The translations under genes were made by a program, and so were the position numbers. A DNA stretch of 32,290 nt. Origin: Planctomycetota bacterium (GTDB lineage Bacteria > Planctomycetota > PUPC01 > DSUN01). Positions 21,873 through 30,108 of the stretch are shown in pieces. The notes beneath the pieces are model-generated. The model was not told where the DNA came from. It did not search any database and saw only the letters and a list, made by a program, of their open reading frames with translations. Numbering within the stretch: position 1 is the first letter of the stretch; each line of letters opens with the position of its first letter. The stretch lies in the NCBI GenBank assembly GCA_016872875.1, contig VGYW01000034.1, positions 1 through 32,290 of the forward strand. Direction: 5' to 3'.

Positions 21873-23153
21873 ATGCCGGCGACTTCGGCGGTGCGGCGGC
21901 GGGAGTTCCTCAAGCGCGGCTTGGCGGCGCTCGCCGCGCCATGCGTCGTGCCTTCTTCGGTGTTGGGCAAGGACGGCGCGGTGACGCCCAGCGAGAAGAT
22001 CCTGCTTGGCGCGATGGGGATCGGGGGACGCGGCGGCTACGTGTTCGGGTGCATGCTCCGCGAGCCTGACGTCCGCTGCGTGGCCGTGTGCGACGTGCAG
22101 CGCGACCGACGCGAACGCGCCAAGAAGATGGCCGACGGGCGGAACGGCGACGACAAGTGCGCGGCCTATATTGACTTCCGCGAGATGTTCGCCCGGCCGG
22201 ACATAGATGCTGTGCTGATTACCACGGGGTGCAACTGGCACGGCTACGGCGCGATTCTGGCGGCCAAGGCAGGGAAGGACGCCTACTGCGAGAAGCCCTG
22301 CACGAAGACCATCGCGGAGAGCCTGGAGCTGGCCGCGGTGTTCCAGCGCACGGGCCGCGTGTGCCAGGGCGGCATGCAGCGCCGAAGCGTCGCCCACTTC
22401 GTCTTCGCCATGAACATCATCCACACTGGCAAGCTGGGCAAGCTCCACACCCTCCACGCCCATCCCGGCGGCATGACCGTCGGGATGAGCGGCTGGGCGG
22501 CAGCCGAGCCCGAGCCATCGAAGGAGGACGTGGACTGGGACCTCTACCTCGGCACGGCGGCCTGGCGGCCGTTCAACCGCGGGCTCCTGCGGTCCGGCTG
22601 GTCGTGCTTCGAGGAGGGCGGCGGGCTCGTCGGCGCGGGCGTCCTACCCTGGGGCTCCCACTGCGTGGACCTCTGCCAGTGGGCGAAGCAGAGCGACGAC
22701 ACTGTCCCCGTGGAGTACCATCCGCCCGAGGGGGACAGGACCCTGGCCGTCTACGCAGACGGCGTGAAGCTGGTCATCCGCGGCGGCGGCTGGCTGCCGA
22801 ACGTCGGCTCGTGTCCCATGCGTGCCGAGGGCGAGAACGGCTGGCTCGAGGTTGGCGACAGCGGGGAGATTTTCGTGAGCAACCCCGAATGGCTCGCCGC
22901 GCGGGGCGCCAAGAGCGGCGGCTATCCCGCCGACAGCCACGTGCGCGACTTCCTCAACTGCGTGAAGACGCGCGGCCTGACTAAGTGCAACCACGTCGTG
23001 ACCTGCAACTCCCACATCGCCTGCCACGCCGCCAACATCGCGCTCTTCCTCAAGCGCAAGCTCACCTATGACCCCAAGAAGAACGAGTTCGTGGGCGACG
23101 ACGAGGCGAACCGGCTGCGGGGAGAGGCGCTGCGCGAGCCGTGGAGAATCTGA
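21873..23153 (+). CDS. Tat-exported Gfo/Idh/MocA oxidoreductase, copy 1 of 3
   Basis: A 426-residue protein. The twin-arginine signal (RRREFLKRGLAALAAP) is at 8-23. The NAD(P)-binding loop is GAMGIGGRGGYVFG (46-59) and the catalytic-lysine motif is CEKPCTKTI (139-147). The C-terminal domain carries GVLPWGSHCVDLCQWA, where the family's substrate-site histidine is expected. The start at 21873 sits behind AAAGGAGGA; a GTG six codons earlier would put the ribosome site inside the gene. It heads a run of three close paralogues and a HEAT-repeat gene, all plus strand. A periplasmic sugar or cyclitol oxidoreductase role is likely; the substrate is unknown. Confidence 0.93.
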   Translation: MPATSAVRRREFLKRGLAALAAPCVVPSSVLGKDGAVTPSEKILLGAMGIGGRGGYVFGCMLREPDVRCVAVCDVQRDRRERAKKMADGRNGDDKCAAYIDFREMFARPDIDAVLITTGCNWHGYGAILAAKAGKDAYCEKPCTKTIAESLELAAVFQRTGRVCQGGMQRRSVAHFVFAMNIIHTGKLGKLHTLHAHPGGMTVGMSGWAAAEPEPSKEDVDWDLYLGTAAWRPFNRGLLRSGWSCFEEGGGLVGAGVLPWGSHCVDLCQWAKQSDDTVPVEYHPPEGDRTLAVYADGVKLVIRGGGWLPNVGSCPMRAEGENGWLEVGDSGEIFVSNPEWLAARGAKSGGYPADSHVRDFLNCVKTRGLTKCNHVVTCNSHIACHAANIALFLKRKLTYDPKKNEFVGDDEANRLRGEALREPWRI

Positions 23154-23154
23154 G

Positions 23155-23193
23155 TCGTCCTCGATTCATTCGATTGATTCGATTGAATCGAGG
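23155..23193. repeat. TCGATT-rich hairpin between copies 1 and 2
   Basis: TCGTCCTCGATTC (23155-23167) opens the element; CCTCGATTCA (23159-23168) pairs perfectly with TGAATCGAGG (23184-23193) around GATTGATTC repeats. Confidence 0.75.
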
Positions 23194-23212
23194 TTAAAGA
23201 AAGGCGCAACCG

Positions 23213-24496
23213 ATGCCAAGGGAACCAGGTGCTTCTCGTAGGCAGTTCTTGAGGCGGGGTCTCGCCGCCTTTGGCGCGGCGCTGGCGACGCCCTATGTGG
23301 CGCCTGCCGCGGCGCTGGGCAAGAATGGGGCGGTCGCCCCGAGCGACAAGATTCTCCTCGGCGCGATGGGCATCGGCGGACGCGGCGGCTACGTGTTCGG
23401 CTGCATGCTCCGCGAGCCGGACGTGCGCTGCGTGGCCGTGTGCGACGTGCGGCGCGACCGACGCGAACGCACGAAGAAGATGGCCGACGACCGCAACGGC
23501 GACAACACGTGCGCCGCCTATATTGACTTCCGCGAGATGTTCGCCCGGCCCGACATTGACGCGGTGCTCATCACCACGGGCAACAACTGGCACGGCCTCG
23601 GCTCGATCCTCGCGGCCAGGGCCGGCAAGGACGCCTACGCCGAGAAGCCTGTCACGAAGAGCATCGCGGAGAGCCTGGAGCTCGCCGCCACATATCAGCG
23701 CACGGCACGCGTCTTCCAGGGCGGCATGCAGCGCCGAAACGTCGCTCACTTCGTCTTCGCCATGAGCATCATCCACAGCGGCAAGCTCGGCAAGCTCCAC
23801 ACCCTGCATGCCCACCCCGCCGGCATGGGCGGCGGCATGAGCGGCTGGACGCAGCCGCAGCCCGAGCCGTCGAAGGACGAGCTCGACTGGGACCTCTACC
23901 TCGGCTCCGCAGCCTGGCGCCCCTACAACCGGGGACTCCTCGGCAGCGGCTTCGAGAAGGGCGGCGGAATGCTCGGCGGCGGCGTGATGGAGTGGGGCTC
24001 CCACTGCATTGACCTCTGCCAGTGGGCCAAGCAGAGCGACGACACGGTGCCCGTCGAATACAACCCGCCCGAGGGCGGGCAGGCGACGGCCGTCTACGCC
24101 GACGGCGTGAAGCTGGTCGTCCGCAACGGCGGCTGGCTCCCTGGCGTCGGCTCCTGCCCCATGCGTGCCGAGGGCGATGCCGGCTGGCTGGAGGTCGGCG
24201 ACAGCGGGGAGATTTTCGTCAGCAATCCCGAATGGCTCGCCGCCCGCGGCAAGAGGACCGGCGGCTACCCCGCCGACAGCCACGTGCGCGACTTCTTCGA
24301 CTGCGTGAAATCCCGCGGCCTCACCAAGGCCAACCACATCGTCTCCTGCAACTCCCACATCGCCTGCCACGGAACCAACATCGCCGTCTTCCTGCGCCGC
24401 AAAGTCACCTACGACCCCAAGAAGAACGAGTTCATCGGGGACGAGGAGGCCAACCGGCTGCGGGGAGAGGCGCAGCGCGAGCCGTGGAGATTCTGA
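23213..24496 (+). CDS. Tat-exported Gfo/Idh/MocA oxidoreductase, copy 2 of 3
   Basis: A 427-residue close paralogue of copies 1 and 3 across its full length, including DNA-level identity over long stretches. The Tat signal is SRRQFLRRGLAAFGAA, the cofactor loop GAMGIGGRGGYVFG, the lysine motif AEKPVTKSI. Compared with copies 1 and 3 it lacks the Cys-Pro in that motif (PV for PC) and has a shortened loop after NRGLL. The upstream site (GAAAGG) is weaker than those of its sisters, so expression may lean on the operon. Small changes cluster around the predicted substrate pocket, which would fit different sugar preferences. Confidence 0.92.
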   Translation: MPREPGASRRQFLRRGLAAFGAALATPYVAPAAALGKNGAVAPSDKILLGAMGIGGRGGYVFGCMLREPDVRCVAVCDVRRDRRERTKKMADDRNGDNTCAAYIDFREMFARPDIDAVLITTGNNWHGLGSILAARAGKDAYAEKPVTKSIAESLELAATYQRTARVFQGGMQRRNVAHFVFAMSIIHSGKLGKLHTLHAHPAGMGGGMSGWTQPQPEPSKDELDWDLYLGSAAWRPYNRGLLGSGFEKGGGMLGGGVMEWGSHCIDLCQWAKQSDDTVPVEYNPPEGGQATAVYADGVKLVVRNGGWLPGVGSCPMRAEGDAGWLEVGDSGEIFVSNPEWLAARGKRTGGYPADSHVRDFFDCVKSRGLTKANHIVSCNSHIACHGTNIAVFLRRKVTYDPKKNEFIGDEEANRLRGEAQREPWRF

Positions 24497-24497
24497 A

Positions 24498-24545
24498 TCG
24501 TCCTCGATTCACTCGATTGAATCGATTAAATCGATTAAGGCGAGG
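24498..24545. repeat. TCGATT-rich spacer repeat between copies 2 and 3
   Basis: It opens with the same 13-mer TCGTCCTCGATTC (24498-24510) two bases after the stop, followed by TCGATTGAATCGATTAAATC-type bases and a CCTCG/CGAGG closing pair. It occupies the same position as 23155-23193. Confidence 0.7.
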
Positions 24546-24584
24546 ACGAATACGATCGAAGGGCGAAAGAGAAAGGAGTGGCTG

Positions 24585-25874
24585 ATGCCAAGGGAGCCTG
24601 GTATCCAGCGCCGGCAGTTTCTTCGGCGGGGCCTCGCCGCCGTGGGCGCGGCCTTCGCCGCGCCGATCGTGGCGCCTGCGGCGGCGCTGGGGAAGGGCGG
24701 CGAGGTGGCGCCCAGCGACAAGATTCTCCTCGGCGCGATGGGCATCGGCGGACGCGGCGGCTACGTGTTCGGCTGCATGCTCCGCGAGCCGGACGTCAGA
24801 TGCGTGGCCGTGTGCGACGTGCGGCGCGAGCGCCGCGAGCGCGCCAAGAAGATGGCCGACGGCCGCAACGGCGACGACAAGTGCGCCGCCTATATTGACT
24901 ACCGCGAGCTCTTCGCCCGGCCCGACATTGACGCGCTCCTGATCGCCACGGGGCCGAACTGGCACGGCACCGCCTCGATCAACGCGGCCAAGGCGGGCAA
25001 GGACGTCTACTCCGAGAAGCCCTGCACCCGCACCATCGCGCAGAGCATCGAGCTCGCCGCGACCTTCCAGCGGACGGGGCGCGTCTTCCAGGGCGGCATG
25101 CAGCGCCGCAGCGTCGCTCACTTCGTCTTCGCTATGGGCATCATCCACAGCGGCAAGCTGGGCAAGCTCCACACCCTCCACGCACACCCCGCCGGCATGG
25201 GCACGCACATGAGCGGCTGGGTGCCCGCTCAGCCCGAGCCGTCGAAGGAGGACGTTGACTGGGACCTCTACCTCGGCCCGGCGGCCTGGCGGCCGTTCAA
25301 CCGCGGGCTGCTCGACGGCTTCAACTTCGAGAAGGGCGGCGGACTCCTCGGCGGCGGAATCCTGGAGTGGGGTTCCCACTGCGTGGACCTCTGCCAGTGG
25401 GCGAAGCAGAGCGACGACACGGTGCCCGTGGAGTACAATCCGCCCGTGGGCGGCGACCGGGCGACCGCCGTCTACGCCGACGGCGTGAAGCTGGTCATCC
25501 GCAACGGCGGCTGGCTCCCGAACGTCGGCTCGTGCCCCATGCGGGCCGAGGGCGAGAACGGCTGGCTCGAGGTCGGCGACAGCGGCGAAATCTTCGTCAG
25601 CAATCCCGAATGGCTCGCGGCCCGCGGCAAGAAGACCGGCGGCTACCCCGCTGACAGCCACGTGCGCAACTACTTCGACTGCGTGAAGTCGCGCGGCCTG
25701 CCACACGCCAACCACTTCGTCTCCTGCAACACCCACATCGCCTGCCACGCCACCAACATCGCCGTCTTCCTGAACCGCAAAGTGACCTACGATCCCAAGA
25801 AGAACGAGTTCGTCGGCGACGAGGAGGCCAACCGCCTGCGTGGCGAGGCAATTCGGGAACCGTGGAGGCTGTGA
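24585..25874 (+). CDS. Tat-exported Gfo/Idh/MocA oxidoreductase, copy 3 of 3
   Basis: A 429-residue paralogue. Tat signal QRRQFLRRGLAAVGAAFAAP, cofactor loop GAMGIGGRGGYVFG, lysine motif SEKPCTRTI, and GILEWGSHCVDLCQWAKQSD in the C-terminal domain. The ribosome site AAAGGAG is strong. Its N-terminus and spacer are closer to copy 2, while the PC in the lysine motif is shared with copy 1, so the three arose by at least two tandem duplications possibly with some exchange. It is followed by a hairpin repeat and the HEAT-repeat gene 100 bp downstream. Confidence 0.93.
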   Translation: MPREPGIQRRQFLRRGLAAVGAAFAAPIVAPAAALGKGGEVAPSDKILLGAMGIGGRGGYVFGCMLREPDVRCVAVCDVRRERRERAKKMADGRNGDDKCAAYIDYRELFARPDIDALLIATGPNWHGTASINAAKAGKDVYSEKPCTRTIAQSIELAATFQRTGRVFQGGMQRRSVAHFVFAMGIIHSGKLGKLHTLHAHPAGMGTHMSGWVPAQPEPSKEDVDWDLYLGPAAWRPFNRGLLDGFNFEKGGGLLGGGILEWGSHCVDLCQWAKQSDDTVPVEYNPPVGGDRATAVYADGVKLVIRNGGWLPNVGSCPMRAEGENGWLEVGDSGEIFVSNPEWLAARGKKTGGYPADSHVRNYFDCVKSRGLPHANHFVSCNTHIACHATNIAVFLNRKVTYDPKKNEFVGDEEANRLRGEAIREPWRL

Positions 25875-25880
25875 GCAGAG

Positions 25881-25957
25881 GATTGGATGGATGGATGATT
25901 GGATGGGTGGATGGGTGTCAGAACCGAAGGCTCCTTCACCCATCCATTCATCCTCTT
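25881..25957. repeat. GGATG-rich hairpin downstream of copy 3
   Basis: GGATTGGATGGATGGATG and GGATGGGTGGATGGGTG in the left arm face CACCCATCCATTCATCC in the right arm. It forms a long imperfect stem a few bases after the stop codon. A second, related copy is at 30011-30087. Confidence 0.8.
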
Positions 25958-25974
25958 CAGAAAGGAGAAGGACG

Positions 25975-27909
25975 GTGTTCAGAACAGTGGCTTTTGTGGT
26001 TCTTGCGGCGGCGCTGGTGGCGACCGCCTTTGGCGGCGAGAAGTTCGACGAGTCGAAGCTCATCGCCATCATCAGCTCGGAGGCCCCGCCGCAGGAGAAG
26101 GCGATTCCCTGCAAGCAATTGGCCGTGTGCGGCACCAAGGCCGCCGTGCCCGCCCTCGCCGCGCTCCTGCCCAACAGCGACCTGTCGTCCTGGGCGCGAA
26201 TCGCGCTCGAGGCCATCCCCGACCCCGCGGCCGACGACGCCCTCCGCGCCGCCGTGGGGAAGCTCCAGGGTCGCCTCCTCATCGGCGTCATCAACTCCAT
26301 CGGCGTCCGCCGCGACGCCAAGAGCGTTGACACGCTGGTAGCGAAGCTGAAGGACCCCGACCCCGAGGTGGCCTCCGCCGCGGCCGAGGCCCTGGGCCGC
26401 ATCGGCGGCGCCGAGCCTGCCAAGGCCCTCGAACCCCTCCTTGCTAGCGCCCCGCCCGCCGTCCGCTCATCCGTCGCCTACGGCTGCACCCTCTGCGCCG
26501 AGCGATTCGCCAAGGAGGGCAAGGGCGAGGAAGCCGTGAAGCTCTACGACGCGGTCCGCAAGGCCGACGTGCCCAAGTACCGCATCGCCGAGGCCACGCG
26601 CGGCGCCATCATGGCCCGCGGCGCGCAAGGCGTCCCGATCCTCCTTGAACAACTGCGCTCCCAGGACAAGACTTGCTTCTGGCTCGGCCTCCGAGTTGCG
26701 CGCGAGCTGCCCGGGCCTGAGGCCACGGAAGCGCTCGTGGCCGAGCTGGGCAAGGCCGCGCCTGAGCGCCAGCCCCTCCTCTTCCTCGCGCTGGCCGACC
26801 GCGGCGACCCGAAGGCCATGCCCGCCATCCTCGCCGCCGCCAAGAGCGGCCCGAAGGCGCTCCGAATCACCGCGATGGGCGCACTCGAGCACATGGGCGA
26901 TGCCTCCTGCATCCCCGTCCTCATCGAGGCCGCGGCGGGCGACGACCCCGAGCTGGCCACCGCCGGCAAGGTCGCGCTCGCAAGGCTCCCGGGCCAGGGG
27001 GTTGACGCCGACCTGGCCGGCCGCCTGGGCCAGGCCCAGGGCAAGGCCCGCCAGGTGCTCATCGAGCTCGTCGGCGGCCGCCGCATCGCCTCGGCCCTGC
27101 CCGCCGTCGTCCAGGCCGTCTCCGACGCCGACGCAGGCGTCCGCGCCGCCGCGGTCGAAGCCCTCGGCGCCCTCGGCTCCGAGAAGCAGGTCCCCGACCT
27201 CGTCAAGGCCGTCCAGAAGGCCCAGGACCCCAAGGAGCAGTCGGCCTACGAGCGGGCGCTCATGGCCCTCTGCGCCCGCGTGGGCGCGCCGTCCGTGCCG
27301 CTCCTCAAGCCGCTGGCTGAGAGCGGCGAGAGCGCCCAGCGCATCGTCGGCCTCCACGCCCTCGCCGTGGCCGGCGGCCCCGACGCCCTCGCCGCAGTCA
27401 AGGCCGCCCTGGGCGACAAGGAGGACGCCGTCCAGGACGAAGCGGCCCGCGCCCTCTCCACCTGGCCCAACAAGTTCCCCGAGGACGCCGCCATTGCCGA
27501 GCCCCTCCTCGCCCTCGCCAAGGAGGGCAAGAAGCCGGCCCACAAGGTCCTCGCCCTGCGCGGCTACTTCCAATACGTCCAGGGCGCCAAGAAGCTCAGC
27601 GACGACGAGCGGCTGGCCAAGGTGGACGCCGTCCTGCCGCTGGTCAAGGGGCCGGAGGAGAAGCGCCTCGCGGTGTCGGCCCTCGGCGCCATCGGCGCCG
27701 GTGGCGCACTGGAGAAGCTCGTGGCCTACGTCGCCGACCCCCCCGTCGCCGAGGAAGCCTGCTCCGCAGTCACCTCCCTCGCCGGCCGCGGCGACCTCAA
27801 GGGCGTCTCCAAAGAACAGCGCCAGAAGGCCCTCCAAGCCGTCATCGAGACCTCCAAGAACGGCCGCACCCGCCAGAAGGCCCAGGAGGTGCTCAAGGGG
27901 ATCAAGTAG
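25975..27909 (+). CDS. Secreted HEAT-repeat protein
   Basis: A 644-residue protein with a signal peptide at 1-20 (FRTVAFVVLAAALVATAFG). The rest is HEAT/PBS-lyase-type helical repeats: VDTLVAKLKDPDPEVASAAA, EALGRIGGAEPAKALEPLL, ALPAVVQAVSDADAGVRAAA, VEALGALGSEKQVPDLVKAV and others. Such solenoids are protein-interaction scaffolds. The GTG start at 25975 is chosen because AAAGGAGAAGGACG lies just upstream and a signal peptide follows at once; the frame stays open upstream into the hairpin repeat and the previous gene. Its position after three exported oxidoreductases suggests a scaffold or assembly role for them, by context only. Confidence 0.88.
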   Translation: MFRTVAFVVLAAALVATAFGGEKFDESKLIAIISSEAPPQEKAIPCKQLAVCGTKAAVPALAALLPNSDLSSWARIALEAIPDPAADDALRAAVGKLQGRLLIGVINSIGVRRDAKSVDTLVAKLKDPDPEVASAAAEALGRIGGAEPAKALEPLLASAPPAVRSSVAYGCTLCAERFAKEGKGEEAVKLYDAVRKADVPKYRIAEATRGAIMARGAQGVPILLEQLRSQDKTCFWLGLRVARELPGPEATEALVAELGKAAPERQPLLFLALADRGDPKAMPAILAAAKSGPKALRITAMGALEHMGDASCIPVLIEAAAGDDPELATAGKVALARLPGQGVDADLAGRLGQAQGKARQVLIELVGGRRIASALPAVVQAVSDADAGVRAAAVEALGALGSEKQVPDLVKAVQKAQDPKEQSAYERALMALCARVGAPSVPLLKPLAESGESAQRIVGLHALAVAGGPDALAAVKAALGDKEDAVQDEAARALSTWPNKFPEDAAIAEPLLALAKEGKKPAHKVLALRGYFQYVQGAKKLSDDERLAKVDAVLPLVKGPEEKRLAVSALGAIGAGGALEKLVAYVADPPVAEEACSAVTSLAGRGDLKGVSKEQRQKALQAVIETSKNGRTRQKAQEVLKGIK

Positions 27910-27989
27910 GCCGCGTGAAGAGAAAGGGACCATAGGGAACGCAGGGACCTAAGGGGATCATGCCCGAGGAGCTCTCCCTTGAGTCCCTT

Positions 27990-28132
27990 AGTACAACGCC
28001 CCACAATAAAGGGGGCAAGAATGCTCTGCCGGGTAGCGCCGCCTTCCAGGCGGCATCCGGGTGCCAGCAAGATGCTGGCGCTACGAACGCGGCCCTTCCC
28101 TTATTGCGCCCCGTATTGCGGGGCGTTGTACT
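27990..28132. repeat. Inverted-repeat element 1 (143 bp)
   Basis: AGTACAACGCCCCACAATA (27990-28008) pairs with TATTGCGGGGCGTTGTACT (28114-28132) with one mismatch. It contains the 52 bp hairpin unit at 28033-28084. The intergenic stretch 27910-28496 (587 bp) holds this and the next element and no gene. Confidence 0.8.
28033..28084. repeat. 52 bp GTAGCGCC double-hairpin unit
   Basis: Outer GTAGC/GCTAC ends enclose two stems, GCC-TTCC-GGC-like and GCCAGC-AAGAT-GCTGGC. The architecture is like the unit at 1116-1166 with different sequence; the ends resemble those of 30863-30927. Confidence 0.75.
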
Positions 28133-28429
28133 TATTGACCTCTGCGGAAGTAATGTACCATCGTGCGGGGGATTCGACATTCTGGCCGTAGCCCACGAAG
28201 TGGGCGAGCCAGTCGTAGCCCAGGGCGACCGGAGGGAGCCCTGGGACACGGTGTCCCCCATTCATAAGCCCCTGAAAGGGGCGATTCGTGGTCATCTGAA
28301 TCGCCCCCATTCGGGGGCTCCCCCGTGGTTGGGGGCCTACCCAGGGCTCCCTTCGGTCGCCCTGGGCTACGGCTCGCTCGCCCCCGTTCGGGGGCTACAG
28401 GGAGCACATTACTTTCGCAGAGGTCAATA
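28133..28429. repeat. Inverted-repeat element 2 (297 bp)
   Basis: 24 bp ends with one mismatch (28133-28156 and 28406-28429), beginning TATTGACCTCTGCG. Inside are several G-rich hairpins, including GGGACACGGTGTCCC and paired CAGGG/CCCTG blocks. It starts at the base after element 1 ends. No coding sequence could be supported. Confidence 0.8.
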
Positions 28430-28496
28430 GGTCCCTGTGGTCCCTCTCTTGCCCCCCCGAATTTCCTCTCTGGGCTCAATCTGGCGGCGGGGGCGC

Positions 28497-29033
28497 TCAC
28501 GGCCGGCGGAGGCGCGCGGCGAGCTGCCGGGCGGCGCTGCGGAGGCGCGCGGCGGCTCGGCGAAGGGCGAGGAGCGTGACCAGGAGGCGCGCAGCGGCAC
28601 GTCGCAGGCCGCGGCCGATGCGGACGACCCGCCCGTTCCGCTCCCGCTCGATGACCCTGCCCAACACGTCCCCCTCACCGACCCTGTGCGGCGGGTCGAG
28701 TAGGGCGTCCCCGCGCGTGGCGAGGACCAGGTGGCCGCCCTCGACGCGGCGCGCGACCACGCGGTGCGCGACCAGTTGGGCCTCGCCCACGCGGTGGAGG
28801 GCGACGTCGCCCACGCGCAGGCCGTCGGGCCTGGCCGGCTCGATGGTCAAGATGTCGCCGTCGCGGATGGCTGGGGCCATGCTCCGGCCGGCGGCTCGGA
28901 AGCGGATGCGGTTGCCCCGGCCCAGGAGTTCGGCGGACAGCTCGTTGAACGTCGTAGAACGTTGGCCGCCGTTAAACGTTGAACGTGTTTCGCCCATCGC
29001 GTGCTGCCCCGCAGCCCGGCCGCGGCCGCTCAC
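28497..29033 (-). CDS. S26-type signal peptidase-like protein
   Basis: A 178-residue protein with the S24/S26 serine peptidase core. GRSMAPAIRDGDIL carries the catalytic Ser (about 51). VGDVALHRV and QLVAHRVVARR follow, with His near 90 at the place where ER-type and SipW-type enzymes carry the general base instead of Lys. LATRGDALLDPP matches the conserved RGD/D box. The C-terminal 40 residues are Arg/Ala-rich with a short hydrophobic stretch (LLVTLLAL) that may touch the membrane. The GTG start at 29033 overlaps the response regulator stop (GTGA); an ATG at 28997 is an alternative without a good ribosome site. Which exported protein it would process is not known. Confidence 0.78.
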   Translation of the reverse strand: MSGRGRAAGQHAMGETRSTFNGGQRSTTFNELSAELLGRGNRIRFRAAGRSMAPAIRDGDILTIEPARPDGLRVGDVALHRVGEAQLVAHRVVARRVEGGHLVLATRGDALLDPPHRVGEGDVLGRVIERERNGRVVRIGRGLRRAAARLLVTLLALRRAAARLRSAARQLAARLRRP

Positions 29034-29749
29034 CCCGGCGGAGCGTTGCCGGGCTCATCGAGCGGGACGCCTTTGACCCAGAGCGCGGCCCGCTGCTGGA
29101 GCTGGACGGAGTGGTGGAGGCCGAGCTTCTCCTTGATCTTGGCGCAGTAGCCCTCGATGGTCTTCGGGCTGAGAGCGAGCTGGGCGGCGACTTGGCGGGT
29201 GGTGAGCCCCTGGCCGATCAGGCGGAACACTTCCAGCTCGCGGGGCGTGAGCCGGTCGGTTGGCGACGCAACGGGCTGGGCGGCTTCGCCCCTGCTGACC
29301 TTGCCGAGCATGGCCTGGGTCATCCGGTCGCTCAGGTAGACCTGTCCGCCCATGATCCGCCTGAGCGCGGCCACGAGTTCCTCTGGCGGCGCCTCCTTCA
29401 TGAGGTAGCCGCGCGCCCCGGCCTGAAGGGCGCGCTCCGCATACAGCGACTCGTCGTGGGTGGAGAAGACGAGGACGGGCAGCTCCGGGCAGCGAGTGCG
29501 GAGCTCCTTGACGAGCTCCAGCCCGCTGGTGCCGGGGAGGGATATGTCCACGATAGCGATATCGGGCCTCAGCCGCTGGATGCTCTCGAGGGCGCTGGCC
29601 GCGTCGTGGGCTGGCGCGCAAGCCGTCAGGTCCGGCTCAAGCTCCAGGAGCTCCGCCACCGCCTTGCAGACGATCGGGTGGTCGTCCACGTGGAGGACCC
29701 GTTTGCGCTGCGCTGCCTGGCCATGCACTGCCGCATTCCTTGTAGCCAC
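29030..29749 (-). CDS. NarL/LuxR-type response regulator 1
   Basis: A 239-residue regulator. The receiver domain has the acidic pair D22-D23 (HVDDHP), phospho-acceptor D68 (IAIVDISLPG), S96 and K118 (GYLMKEA). The LuxR-type helix-turn-helix is at about 167-225 (LTPRELEVFRLIGQGLTTRQ, LALSPKTIEGYCAKIKEKLG). The GTG start at 29749 has AAAGGAACCG upstream and is preceded by a good promoter 150 bp away; the frame is open 19 codons further without a site. It is a paralogue of 30109-30825 with its own promoter, so it can be made separately from the kinase operon. Its stop overlaps the signal peptidase-like gene. Confidence 0.92.
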   Translation of the reverse strand: MATRNAAVHGQAAQRKRVLHVDDHPIVCKAVAELLELEPDLTACAPAHDAASALESIQRLRPDIAIVDISLPGTSGLELVKELRTRCPELPVLVFSTHDESLYAERALQAGARGYLMKEAPPEELVAALRRIMGGQVYLSDRMTQAMLGKVSRGEAAQPVASPTDRLTPRELEVFRLIGQGLTTRQVAAQLALSPKTIEGYCAKIKEKLGLHHSVQLQQRAALWVKGVPLDEPGNAPPG

Positions 29750-29908
29750 CCCGGTTCCTTTCCCGGCGCGCACTGCGCCGGCGCAGAGGAATAGGGGTTC
29801 CCACACCCGAGAGACCCCAGAGAGAGTACCGCGACGCGCTGCGGTGGCCCCTCACGCGCACTTTGCGACATGGTGCCAAGTCCCAAGACGGGCTTGCGCC
29901 GCCAAGAT

Positions 29909-29937
29909 ATAATACCCTGCTTGCCGGCAGTCGTCAA
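29909..29937 (-). promoter_or_regulatory. Promoter of response regulator 1
   Basis: Minus strand: -35 TTGACG (29932-29937), 17 bp spacer, -10 TATTAT (29909-29914). It leaves a leader of about 150 bases with a CTGCGCCGGCGCAG palindrome (near 29774-29787). The gap 29750-30108 holds this leader, the promoter and the hairpin at 30011-30087, and no gene. Confidence 0.8.
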
Positions 29938-30010
29938 CGGGCATGTTCCGTTTTTCCGGGCCGGAGTTTCCGGCCGCGCCACTCCGGGAATTCCGGGCGC
30001 GCGTGTCGGC

Positions 30011-30087
30011 GAGGATGAATGGATGCATGGATGGGTGGATGAATGTCAGACAATCATCCACCCATCCATCCATCCAATCATCCTCTT
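30011..30087. repeat. GGATG-rich hairpin downstream of response regulator 2
   Basis: The left arm carries GGATGAATGGATGCATGG and GGGTGGATGAATG; the right arm carries CATCCACCCATCCATCCATC and CAATCATCCTC. The stem is about 34 bp with few mismatches. On the minus strand it starts about 20 bases after the stop of 30109-30825, like the copy at 25881-25957 after its gene. Confidence 0.82.
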
Positions 30088-30108
30088 TGGTTGCGGCCTG
30101 TGGCCGCG

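Noticed and set aside
27902..28430. Several 70-150 codon frames in the inverted-repeat region
   Set aside because: They translate the palindromes themselves on either strand and have no recognisable protein features.
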